Assembly: GCF_020966635.1 (NCBI RefSeq)
Contig: NZ_JAJKFQ010000005.1
Location: 584,481-648,480, forward strand
Direction of reading: 5' to 3'
DNA: 64,000 bases
Source: Stieleria sp. JC731
Lineage (GTDB): Bacteria > Planctomycetota > Planctomycetia > Pirellulales > Pirellulaceae
The notes under the pieces were generated by a model that was not told the DNA's origin, did not search any database, and saw only the letters and a program-made list of their open reading frames with translations. Position 1 is the stretch's first letter. Each line of letters starts with the position of its first letter. Below are positions 46,567-54,591 of the stretch, one piece after another. The position numbers and the translations under genes are program-made.

Positions 46567-47226
46567 CTAAAGATTCTGAACACTGAAGGCCAAGCGTTGC
46601 AATTCGCTGGCCAGGTCAACGTTGACAACCGCGACGCCTGGCGGAAGACGTAGGGTCGTCGGCGCGAAATTCAATATGCCGCTGATTCCGGCGGCTACCA
46701 ATTCATTCGCGACGTCGAGCGCCACATCCGCAGGGACCGCGATAATGGCTAGGTCCGGGGAAAGCTCGGCGAGTTTGCCGACCATGGTTTCGGCATTGAG
46801 GATCGCGACACCGCCCATCTGTTTGCCCACTTTGGCCGGATCGGCATCGAACGCGGCGACGAGGCGAAACCCTAGCCGTTCGAAACCTCGGTAGCGCAGC
46901 AACGCATCTCCTAAAGAGCCAACGCCGACGAGGATGACTTGCCATTGCAGTCCGCTTCCAAGGACGGCACCAATTTGTTCGATCAGTTGGTCAATTTGGT
47001 AGCCCACTCCTCGGCGACCGATCGTTCCCAGATTGCTGAGGTCTCGCCGAATCACTGCCGGCGACACATTGACGATCGTCCCCAGCTGTTTGCTGTTGAT
47101 GTGGGTTTGCCCTTGGTCGAGCAAGCGATAGAGCTCGCGGTAGTAGAGACTGAACCGACCGACCGCAGGGCGGGGAAACTTCGCCGGTGGTTGCGGCGGA
47201 TCGGTAGGTGCCTCGTGGTTGTCCAT
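46567..47226 (-). CDS. rex: Redox-sensing transcriptional repressor Rex
   Basis: A 219-residue Rex. The winged-helix domain contains HINSKQLGTIVNVSPAVIRR and DLSNLGTIGRRGVGYQI; the NAD(H)-binding Rossmann domain has VGVGSLGDALLRYRGF and AFDADPAKVGK, and the tail ends LASELQRLAF. Rex senses the NADH/NAD+ ratio and represses fermentative or respiratory genes. ATG 47226 is preferred: it puts the winged helix after a 28-residue Pro-rich leader. An upstream start at 47343 is possible. It converges with purK. Confidence 0.93.
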   Translation of the reverse strand: MDNHEAPTDPPQPPAKFPRPAVGRFSLYYRELYRLLDQGQTHINSKQLGTIVNVSPAVIRRDLSNLGTIGRRGVGYQIDQLIEQIGAVLGSGLQWQVILVGVGSLGDALLRYRGFERLGFRLVAAFDADPAKVGKQMGGVAILNAETMVGKLAELSPDLAIIAVPADVALDVANELVAAGISGILNFAPTTLRLPPGVAVVNVDLASELQRLAFSVQNL

Positions 47227-47806
47227 GGGGGTATTGGACTTTAACACCGCGCCTGATTCAAGCGATATGCGCGTCGGAAGTCCTTCGTCCGGAGCTCTAT
47301 CTAACCCTGATGATTGTCGCGATCGATTCGTTTGGCCAGTCAAAAACGATCAGTTGAACGCTAGGGGACGAGGGCAAACCCGGTGGAGAAGACACGCCAC
47401 TGTGGGCGGGTCGAGAGGGTGTTTACGGTCGTACTATGGGCAGCCTAATCGGAACAATCGATACGCCTGTTATTGGCGACACTCTCTGACTACCCAACCG
47501 CCAAAATTTGCCAGGCCAAGTCTCTTTACTTGGTCGGAACCGTTTACGCAGTCGATGTATTGACGGCATAAGGACCCAATTCGTTGGGACGCAACCTTTG
47601 CGTGACTGATCCATCTTCCTCCCTTCCGTAACGGGAATGGTTGGTGAAAGTCACGAGCCGCTTCGGTGGATGCGTCATCTCGAACGGGGGGTCTTTCGTC
47701 GCAGTGCACGTGCACGCCAATAGTGCAGGAGGGTGTGAGCAATGGGTCTCGCATCATCCAGTGCGTCCCATTGCAACCCAAATTGTGTTTCCTGGAGAAA
47801 GAAGAG
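47227..47806. other. Upstream region of rex and the YTV gene
   Basis: 580 bases without a credible frame. The left end should hold the rex promoter, the right end the promoter and leader of the YTV protein gene (GGAGAAAGAAGAG before its ATG). No clear Rex operator or repeat was found. Confidence 0.4.
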
Positions 47807-49579
47807 ATGAAAAGGCTGTGGTTACTGCCCGCCCTGGCGATCCTGGCGATCGTCTCGGGGGCTCAGTCCGCACGCGGCGCTTATTGTGGCGCTATCAGCT
47901 ACCAAGGGTGTAGCTCGTGTGGTGGTTCTGTCGTCGCTGACGGTGAAGTCGTCGAAGGCGGAGAAGCTGCCGGTGCTGTTGAAAGTGCACCTGCAGAAGG
48001 CGGATGCGGTTCGTATACCGTGATGCGCAACGTGACCGAAACGGTTTACGACCAAGTCGAAGAGACTCGTTATCGCACGAAGTACGAAACGTACTACGAA
48101 GATAAAGAAGTCCAAGCTTCACGCGTCGTGCCCTACACCGAGCAACGTGAAGTCAAGTACACCGTGATGGTGCCAACGTACGAAACCAAAACTCGTACGA
48201 TCAACTACACCGTCAACAAGCCTGTGTACGAGACTCACGAAAAGGTGATCAACTACACGGTCAAGAAGCCGGTCTACGAGACCAAAACTCGTACGATCAA
48301 CTACACCGTCATGAAACCTGTGTACGAGACTCACGAAAAAGTGATCAACTACACGGTTAAAAAGCCGGTTTACGAGACCAAGACCCGCACCATCAACTAC
48401 ACCGTGATGAAGCCGGTCCACGAGACTCGTACCAAGACCATCAACTACACCGTGATGGTTCCTACGTACGAAACCAAAACTCGTACGATCAACTACACCG
48501 TTTACAACACGGTGAAAGAAGACAAAGTTCGCACCGAGAACTACACCGTTATGGTTCCTGAGCAATTCACCAAGACCATCACGGTCAAAGGTGGACACTG
48601 GGAAACCCGCACGGAAGAAGTTCCTGGCGGAACGATGCGTCGCACCGTTCGTGAGCCAGGCACCTGGACTTACGACGCTTCGACTTGCCGCTGCGTTTAC
48701 TGCCCTGGCAAGTGCCGCGTTGAATGCGTTCAATGCCCACCAAAGCAAGTTTGCAAGAAAGTTTGGGTTCCAACTTGCGAAGAAAAAGAAATCACTTGCA
48801 CCCGCTACCGTAAAGAATGCCGCACCCGCGAAATTCCTTACACCGTTTGCAAGCGAGTTCCTGAGTGCCGCACCAAGACCTGCGAATACAAAGTTTGCAA
48901 AATGGTCCCAGAGTGCCGCACCAAGACCTGCAACTACACCGTCTGCAAGATGGTTCCAGAGTGCCGCACGAAGACCTGCAACTACACCGTTTGCAGCTAC
49001 GTTTGCGAGCCACGTACGAAAGTTTGCAAGTACACGACCTGCAAGATGGTTCCCGAGTGCCGCACCAAAACCTGCAACTACACCGTTTGCAGCTATGTTT
49101 GCGAGCCTCGCACCAAGACTTGCAAGTACACCACTTGCAAAATGGTTCCAGAATGCCGCACCAAGACCTGCGAATACAAAGTTTGCAAAATGGTCCCAGA
49201 GTGCCGCACCAAGACCGTTTGCGTCAACAAGTGCCGCACCGAGTGCTACACCAAGACCGTCAAGGTTGCTAAGTGCCGTAAGGTTTGCGAACCTTACACC
49301 GTCACCAAGTGCGTTCCACGCACTGTCTGCAAGCAAGTTCCTGTAACCGTTTGCTGCCCAGCTCCCGCTTGCGGATCGGCTGACGCTTGTGGTTGCGGTT
49401 CGGCTGACGCTTGCGGCAGCTGCTGCGAGCCAGCTTGCGGATGCGGCCACAAAGGTGGTTTGCTGAAGAAGCTGTTCGGTGGATGCAAGAAAAGCTGCTG
49501 CGACGTTGCACCCGCTTGCGGATGCGATGCTGAACCAGCTTGCGGTTGCGAAGTTGCCGCACCTTCCTGCGGCTGCTAA
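47807..49579 (+). CDS. Cysteine-rich YTV-repeat envelope protein
   Basis: A 590-residue exported protein (signal RLWLLPALAILAIVSGAQSARG). From residue about 118 comes a cysteine-free array of some eight to nine 16-residue repeats starting YTVMVPTYETKTRTIN; from residue about 345 a second array of eight repeats in the same register, YTVCKMVPECRTKTCN, with cysteines at positions 4, 10 and 15. Between them lies a Cys-rich linker; the end is Cys/Gly-rich (SADACGCG, PACGCGHKGG) with a basic patch KKLFGGCKK. The family was named from planctomycete wall proteins and is probably a disulphide-crosslinked wall component. ATG 47807 has GGAG nine bases upstream. It is followed by a strong terminator. Confidence 0.88.
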   Translation: MKRLWLLPALAILAIVSGAQSARGAYCGAISYQGCSSCGGSVVADGEVVEGGEAAGAVESAPAEGGCGSYTVMRNVTETVYDQVEETRYRTKYETYYEDKEVQASRVVPYTEQREVKYTVMVPTYETKTRTINYTVNKPVYETHEKVINYTVKKPVYETKTRTINYTVMKPVYETHEKVINYTVKKPVYETKTRTINYTVMKPVHETRTKTINYTVMVPTYETKTRTINYTVYNTVKEDKVRTENYTVMVPEQFTKTITVKGGHWETRTEEVPGGTMRRTVREPGTWTYDASTCRCVYCPGKCRVECVQCPPKQVCKKVWVPTCEEKEITCTRYRKECRTREIPYTVCKRVPECRTKTCEYKVCKMVPECRTKTCNYTVCKMVPECRTKTCNYTVCSYVCEPRTKVCKYTTCKMVPECRTKTCNYTVCSYVCEPRTKTCKYTTCKMVPECRTKTCEYKVCKMVPECRTKTVCVNKCRTECYTKTVKVAKCRKVCEPYTVTKCVPRTVCKQVPVTVCCPAPACGSADACGCGSADACGSCCEPACGCGHKGGLLKKLFGGCKKSCCDVAPACGCDAEPACGCEVAAPSCGC

Positions 49580-49658
49580 TTAAATTTGTTCGAGCGGTCC
49601 GCATTGCCAGCTGCCTATGCGGACGCCCGGCAAATAATTGACCTGCACGCGACAAGCT

Positions 49659-49703
49659 AAGCGGGGCGGGGTTCCGGTCACCGGAAATCCTGCTCCGCTT
49701 TTT
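49659..49703 (+). terminator. Rho-independent terminator of the YTV gene
   Basis: A 12-bp stem with two G-U pairs (AAGCGGGGCGGG with CCTGCTCCGCTT) encloses an inner perfect TTCCGG/CCGGAA hairpin and is followed by TTTG. It lies about 80 bases after the YTV stop and overlaps the next promoter. Confidence 0.85.
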
Positions 49704-49730
49704 GTCGTCGTCGGCGAAAGGCGTTATACT
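49702..49730 (+). promoter_or_regulatory. Candidate sigma-70-type promoter
   Basis: TTGTCG (49702-49707), a 17-base spacer and TATACT (49725-49730) form a plausible -35/-10 pair, 60 bases before the GTG of the cyclase-fold gene. It starts in the tail of the YTV terminator, which separates the two genes. Confidence 0.5.
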
Positions 49731-49790
49731 GGGCGAGCACGTTTGGTTGGCCAAACTTGTTCTCGTCTTTCCCTCTTGTGGGAACCAGTT

Positions 49791-51710
49791 GTGTCGCAAG
49801 GTTTCGCTGCAGACTCTTCGTCGGCTAAATTACGGCCCCCGGCCGATTTGCCTCCGCTCGCGCCGCCCATTCCTCCTGCCAAGATTCGACGTAAAGTTGA
49901 TTCTGGCGGAAGTCGTCAAAAAGGCGTGAATCGAACTGGGATTGGATCACGCGGTTCCGCCAGTGATGGCCCCGTCAATAAAATCCAACATCCCGTTCAC
50001 ATTGACACGGGTGAACAAACCCTGCCTGATGGCCTGCCAAAGCCAACGGCAATGAAATCCATACCGATCGAAAACGCAGACAATTCCGAAAACAAACCTC
50101 TTCCTCCACCGCCACCTCCGCCAAGGTCGACGCTGCCACCGGTCAGATCGCTCGACGCTCAGAACGAGGGGGCAACGGTCGGGCCGACGGAGTCCGGACC
50201 TCGTTCAGGAATTGGATCCGCCAACCTGCGCTGGCGCGGTGAGCTACCCGCTATCACCGACGCCCATGCCTCCGCTGTAGACTCAAGGCATCAGTCGGCG
50301 ACTCCGCCGAGTGACGTTGCCACCGCCGAAGAAGAGCACGATTTAGCTGAAGAAGTGACCAAGTCGGCTCCGTCTTGGCTGCTCAGTTTGGTGATGCACC
50401 TGATCGTTCTGCTGGTGCTGGCCCTTTTGACGTCCCCAGTTCCCGAGGGATTTCAGAACCTGGTCATCGAATTCGGCATCGCCGAAGAATCCACCGAGGA
50501 TGCCGTCGAACTGGATCTTTCATCACCTGTGATGACGGAAACGGTCGAGGCTGACGTTGACGCGATCGACGACACATTGGTCGAAACCGAAATCGTCGAC
50601 ATGTTCGACAACGTCGAAGCGGTCGAGCAGGCGATCATCCAGCCAGACCAGTTTGGACCTGGGGAAATCACCATTTCCAAACCGATGTTCGGTGGCCGTA
50701 CCGGTGCGATGCGCGCGGCCCTACTTGCCATGTATGGCGGAACGCCAGAAACACAAGAAGCGGTCAAACTTGGTCTTGCCTGGCTGAAACGCCAGCAAAC
50801 CCGCTACGGCTATTGGAGACTCGATGGTCCGTACGCCAACGGAGCGAGTAGCGAAAACCGATGTGCCGCCACCGCGATGGCACTTCTTGCCTTTGCTGGA
50901 GATGGGAACACGCATATCGAAGGCCCTTATCGACAAGAGGTCGAGAAAGGTGTCAAAGCGTTGGTCGGAATGCAGGATCGTAGCGGCTACATGGCCGCCA
51001 AAACGAGAGGCAATGACCGGGCCTACGCCCAGGCTCAGGCAACGATCGCACTTTGTGAACTGTATGGAATGACCAAAGATTCCTGGCTCCGTCCCTATGC
51101 CCAACGGGCGATCGATTACGCATTTACTGCTCAAGGCCCAAATGGTGGCTGGCGGTATCGTCCTGGTGAACCAGGGGATACCTCGGTGACCGGTTGGTAT
51201 GTGATGGCCGTCCAAAGCGCGATGGCGTCGGGGCTCGAGGTCAACGAATCTGCCGTTCGAAAAATCACCGAGTACCTTGATTCGGCTTCCGTCTACTACG
51301 GCGCCGGCTATTCGTATCAACCTCGGCAGAATAGCGCAACCCCGGCGATGACGGCCGAAGGCCTGCTCTGTCGCCAGTACCTTGGTTGGGAACGCAATCA
51401 CGGACCAATGGTCGACGGCGTCAATTTGTTGCTTTCCGATGCACCCTTTGATGCGAACAGTCAGGACGTTTACTACTGGTATTACGCGACTCAGGTTTTT
51501 CATCACTTCGGCGGCCCACAATGGAAAACGTGGAACGACGAAATGAAAGTGAAGTTGCCCGCAATGCAAATTCGTGAAGGCGTCGAACGCGGCAGTTGGG
51601 CTCCGCAACGTGATAAGTGGTCGATCGGCGGCCGGCTCTATACCACCTGTCTATCTCTCTATAGCCTGGAAGTCTATTACCGGCACTTGCCTCTCTACAG
51701 TCATCAGTGA
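49791..51710 (+). CDS. Membrane-anchored prenyltransferase/squalene-cyclase-fold protein
   Basis: A 639-residue protein. After a disordered Pro-rich N-terminus (LPPPPPPPRSTLPPV) one membrane helix lies near residue 203-225 (LLSLVMHLIVLLVLALLTS). An acidic linker leads to an alpha/alpha toroid of squalene-cyclase repeats from about residue 315: VKLGLAWLKRQQTRYGYW, VEKGVKALVGMQDRSGYM, QAQATIALCELYGM, GPNGGWRYRPGEPGDTSVTG and QAGYSYQPRQN-like GAGYSYQPRQN. No DxDD catalytic motif is seen, so a binding or scaffold role outside the cytoplasm is likelier. The layout (TM helix plus exposed domain) recalls TonB/BatI-like planctomycete proteins. GTG 49791 has GGGAA upstream. Confidence 0.82.
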   Translation: MSQGFAADSSSAKLRPPADLPPLAPPIPPAKIRRKVDSGGSRQKGVNRTGIGSRGSASDGPVNKIQHPVHIDTGEQTLPDGLPKPTAMKSIPIENADNSENKPLPPPPPPPRSTLPPVRSLDAQNEGATVGPTESGPRSGIGSANLRWRGELPAITDAHASAVDSRHQSATPPSDVATAEEEHDLAEEVTKSAPSWLLSLVMHLIVLLVLALLTSPVPEGFQNLVIEFGIAEESTEDAVELDLSSPVMTETVEADVDAIDDTLVETEIVDMFDNVEAVEQAIIQPDQFGPGEITISKPMFGGRTGAMRAALLAMYGGTPETQEAVKLGLAWLKRQQTRYGYWRLDGPYANGASSENRCAATAMALLAFAGDGNTHIEGPYRQEVEKGVKALVGMQDRSGYMAAKTRGNDRAYAQAQATIALCELYGMTKDSWLRPYAQRAIDYAFTAQGPNGGWRYRPGEPGDTSVTGWYVMAVQSAMASGLEVNESAVRKITEYLDSASVYYGAGYSYQPRQNSATPAMTAEGLLCRQYLGWERNHGPMVDGVNLLLSDAPFDANSQDVYYWYYATQVFHHFGGPQWKTWNDEMKVKLPAMQIREGVERGSWAPQRDKWSIGGRLYTTCLSLYSLEVYYRHLPLYSHQ

Positions 51711-51792
51711 TACGTCCTGGATCGTTTTTGATCCGGTCCACGACTGGCAAGGACGCTGATTTCTTGTGCGAAAGCAATCTTCAGTCGGCGGG

Positions 51793-52212
51793 CTAGGAAA
51801 TCCGTATCAACCATTCAGCGATTGCGCTGACCAAAGACACGAGTAGTGCTGTCGTCATCCAAAACGTCTGACGACCATTCGGGACTGTGCCTGACAAGAC
51901 GCATCGCGTACTTGCGGCACCGATGACGATTGCGGTGACCGCCATTAGGCAGCCAGAAAAACTTGCCTGGCATGCTTCCACGATTCGCAGCCGCACCAGA
52001 TTCGACCACGATGTAGTCATGCCACACATTGGGCATCGAATCCCAAAAAGGACTCGAATGCTACAGGGTGGAAGTCCAAGACTTTGATGCGTGCCCAATC
52101 CTTGTGGATTCGGTTTCAAGTAAATCGCGATCCCAAACGCGACTACAACTGCCACCAGCGCAATTGATGCGAGGACGCGAATCGAATGCGATTTGAAACG
52201 TGGATTGATCAA
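51793..52212 (-). CDS. DUF2752 membrane protein
   Basis: A 139-residue membrane protein. The DUF2752 signature [23 protein letters not shown] is present, with the CxxCG typical of the family, flanked by helices [17 protein letters not shown] and [18 protein letters not shown] and a third near the C-terminus ([18 protein letters not shown]). Function unknown; the cysteines may bind a metal. The start is uncertain, since only a TTG at 52212 opens this frame. It converges with the cyclase-fold gene and is divergent from the isomerase. Confidence 0.78.
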   Translation of the reverse strand: MINPRFKSHSIRVLASIALVAVVVAFGIAIYLKPNPQGLGTHQSLGLPPCSIRVLFGIRCPMCGMTTSWSNLVRLRIVEACQASFSGCLMAVTAIVIGAASTRCVLSGTVPNGRQTFWMTTALLVSLVSAIAEWLIRIS

Positions 52213-52479
52213 AAATCTGGTATAGGGAAACGTGGGACTACCGTATTTGCGAGCACTCGCGAACGGAGCTTCTACATTGCAATTTCGACCCCGCTGGCAT
52301 CCGGTTCCAGCAAAGTCTTGTTGCCTGCTATCCTATGGCCCGGTGGATTTGTTTCCAGCCCACCACAATTGCCTGTTGAGATCTTCATCGGCATTCACCG
52401 CCTACCGCGACGTTAGCGATACTTAGTCAACAGGCTGTCAGCTTAGACAAGCGTCCCTCCATGATTCAGGAAGTTGAAA

Positions 52480-53289
52480 GTGAAATACGCAATCTGCAAT
52501 GAAACCTTTGGCGAAATGCCTTTGGATGAAGCCCTGCGAATCGCAAAAGAAGCTGGGTACACCGGATGGGAAGTCGCACCGTTCATGTTGACGGACAATC
52601 TTTCGCAATTTGCTCCGGATCAACGCAAAGCGTACCGTGATCAAGTTTCCGACGCCGGCTTGGAAATCATCGGGCTTCATTGGCTGCTGGCCAAGACGGA
52701 CGGCTTCCACCTGACAACGCTTGACGAATCGGTTCGTGGTCGAACATCCCAGTATCTATCTCAGCTTGCGGAGCTTTGTGCGGATCTGGGTGGCGATTTG
52801 ATGGTCTTGGGGTCGCCTCAACAACGTAACTATCCGGAATCACAATCGGCTGAACAGGCAATGGAAGCGGCCGCAGATTGTTTGCGATCGGTCGCCCCGA
52901 TGCTCGAGCAATGTGAGGTGAAGATTGCGATCGAGCCGCTAGGTCGAGGCGAGGGAAACTTCTTAAATACGGCAGCCGAAGGTCGTGAATTGATGCGCCG
53001 CGTCGACAGCGAGTTTGTGCAGTTGCATTTGGACGTGAAAGCCATGAGCGACGAACCGACACCCATCGATCAGATTATTCGTGACAACGCCGATGCTATG
53101 ATCCATTTCCATGCGAATGATCCAAACTTGAAAGGCCCAGGAATGGGCGACATCGATTTTGTACCGATTTTTGCAGCACTCAAGGAAGTCCAATATGACG
53201 GTTGGGTCAGCGTCGAAGTGTTTGACTATGCGATGGGGCCCGAAGCGATTGCACGTCAAAGCATGGAAAATATGTTGAAAGCACAGTGA
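52480..53289 (+). CDS. TIM-barrel sugar-phosphate isomerase/epimerase-like protein
   Basis: A 269-residue protein of the xylose-isomerase-like TIM-barrel group (AP endonuclease family 2 fold). Seen: MKYAICNETFGEMPLDEALR, GYTGWEVAPF, the metal ligands near VKIAIEPLGRGEGNF, LHLDVKAMSDEP, MIHFHANDPNLKGPGMGDIDF and GWVSVEVFDYAM. The family acts on sugars or inositols. GTG 52480 is chosen because AGGA lies eight bases upstream; TTG 52474 is also possible. Its stop overlaps the gluQ GTG start by two bases (GTGA), a sign of coupling even though the roles are unrelated on paper. Confidence 0.85.
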   Translation: MKYAICNETFGEMPLDEALRIAKEAGYTGWEVAPFMLTDNLSQFAPDQRKAYRDQVSDAGLEIIGLHWLLAKTDGFHLTTLDESVRGRTSQYLSQLAELCADLGGDLMVLGSPQQRNYPESQSAEQAMEAAADCLRSVAPMLEQCEVKIAIEPLGRGEGNFLNTAAEGRELMRRVDSEFVQLHLDVKAMSDEPTPIDQIIRDNADAMIHFHANDPNLKGPGMGDIDFVPIFAALKEVQYDGWVSVEVFDYAMGPEAIARQSMENMLKAQ

Positions 53290-54272
53290 GCACTGAAGAC
53301 AGGGACAACACGACAGGCACGGTGGACGTTGAAGACAAAAAGATGAGCCGCGGTCGTCTCGCTCCATCTCCGACCGGTGCGCAACATTTGGGAAACGCCA
53401 GAACTCATCTCGCCGCCTTCTGGGCGGCACGTCAAGCTGGTGCTGAATTGGCACTTCGGATTGACGACCTGGACTCGCCGCGAGTCAAAAGCTGGGCTCA
53501 GGATCAAGCGATCGAAGATTTATGTTGGCTTGGGATCGATTGGGATACAACGATCGCGAAGCAAACGAATCATCTTGCACAATATCGGGATGCGGTTGAG
53601 CGTCTTCGACTGCAGGGTTTGATCTATCCCTGCTACTGTTCGCGTAAAGATATCGAAGAAGCGATATCTGCACCTCATGAAAGTCGCTTTCGAGGTGAGC
53701 TTGCACCCTATCCTGGAATTTGCAGCGGCTATCGAGTCGGTGACATAATCCAAGAACGCGAGCATTGTTTTCGGTTTCGCGTCAGTAGCGAAACGCTCGA
53801 GTTCGACGATCTGCTAATGGGGAATCAGCGTTGCAATCCTGCTGAAGAGCTTGGTGACTTTCCGGTGGTGTCCCGCAACGGACAGGCGAGTTACCAGTTG
53901 GCTGTGTTGATTGACGATCAAATTCAAGGAGTCGATCAGGTGGTCCGTGGTAACGATTTGGTCGCCAGCACCTTTCGTCAGATCGACTTGGCTGGTCATT
54001 TGGGCCTGGATTCACCAAGCTATGCACATGTCCCATTGGTACGAGGACTTGATGGTCGGCGACTTGCAAAGCGTCATGGCGATACTCGGCTGAGCTTTTA
54101 TCGTGATTGCGGAATTCGCCCCGAAATGATTGTGGGATGGGCCGCATTCAGTTTGGGCTTAATCGATCGCCTAGAAGAATGCCAAGCGAACGAGGTGATC
54201 GAACAATTCGCTTGGTCAAAGCTTCCCGAAGAAGACATCCTTATCGATCCGCAGACAGTTTTCTCACACTAG
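53286..54272 (+). CDS. gluQ: Glutamyl-queuosine tRNA(Asp) synthetase
   Basis: A 328-residue paralogue of GluRS lacking the anticodon-binding domain. It has the class I HIGH-like motif LAPSPTGAQHLGNART, a KMSKS-like GRRLAKRHGDTRL, the zinc-binding CYCSRKD and YPGICSGY, and the active-site RIDDLDSPR. It attaches glutamate to the queuosine of tRNA(Asp). GTG 53286 overlaps the isomerase stop; ATG 53343 would remove a 19-residue acidic leader and is also possible. Length fits the family (about 300 residues). Confidence 0.92.
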   Translation: MSTEDRDNTTGTVDVEDKKMSRGRLAPSPTGAQHLGNARTHLAAFWAARQAGAELALRIDDLDSPRVKSWAQDQAIEDLCWLGIDWDTTIAKQTNHLAQYRDAVERLRLQGLIYPCYCSRKDIEEAISAPHESRFRGELAPYPGICSGYRVGDIIQEREHCFRFRVSSETLEFDDLLMGNQRCNPAEELGDFPVVSRNGQASYQLAVLIDDQIQGVDQVVRGNDLVASTFRQIDLAGHLGLDSPSYAHVPLVRGLDGRRLAKRHGDTRLSFYRDCGIRPEMIVGWAAFSLGLIDRLEECQANEVIEQFAWSKLPEEDILIDPQTVFSH

Positions 54273-54591
54273 TTGGTTTGTCGAGCGCTGTCGTTTCTTG
54301 GTCAAAGCGAACGCTTGCTAAAGTTTAACGATCACATCGATCGTTCTGGCGATCCCAAAGATCGCGGTTGCAACGTGGCAATCGATGTCGCAACTGTCAA
54401 AATCAGTTGACAGAGTAGTAGTCATGTGCCTGAAGGCCGATTCAGAATACTGCGTCACCCCAGGATGTCGGGGACGCGGTTCCGAGGTCGCACTGAGGCT
54501 ACTGGCGGGACGACTCGAATCACGACGGTGAGCTGCGATCGCTGTGCAGATCCCATCGTGGGCGTGATGGAATACAAAAAGGAGTTGTACA
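54273..54591. other. Upstream region of the BBP7 gene with two short stems
   Basis: No supported gene. Two short perfect stems lie just after gluQ: AACGATC/GATCGTT at 54327-54345 and GCGATC/GATCGC at 54349-54365, without a T run. The right end carries AAAAAGGAG before the barrel-protein start. Confidence 0.5.

Noticed and set aside
48119-49450. 443-codon open frame antisense to the YTV gene
   Set aside because: A by-product of the 16-residue repeats and biased codons on the other strand; Asn/Ala-rich low-complexity translation without family features, no ribosome site.
50721-51608. 295-codon frame antisense to the cyclase-fold gene
   Set aside because: Shadow frame; the plus-strand gene is supported by repeats and membrane helix.
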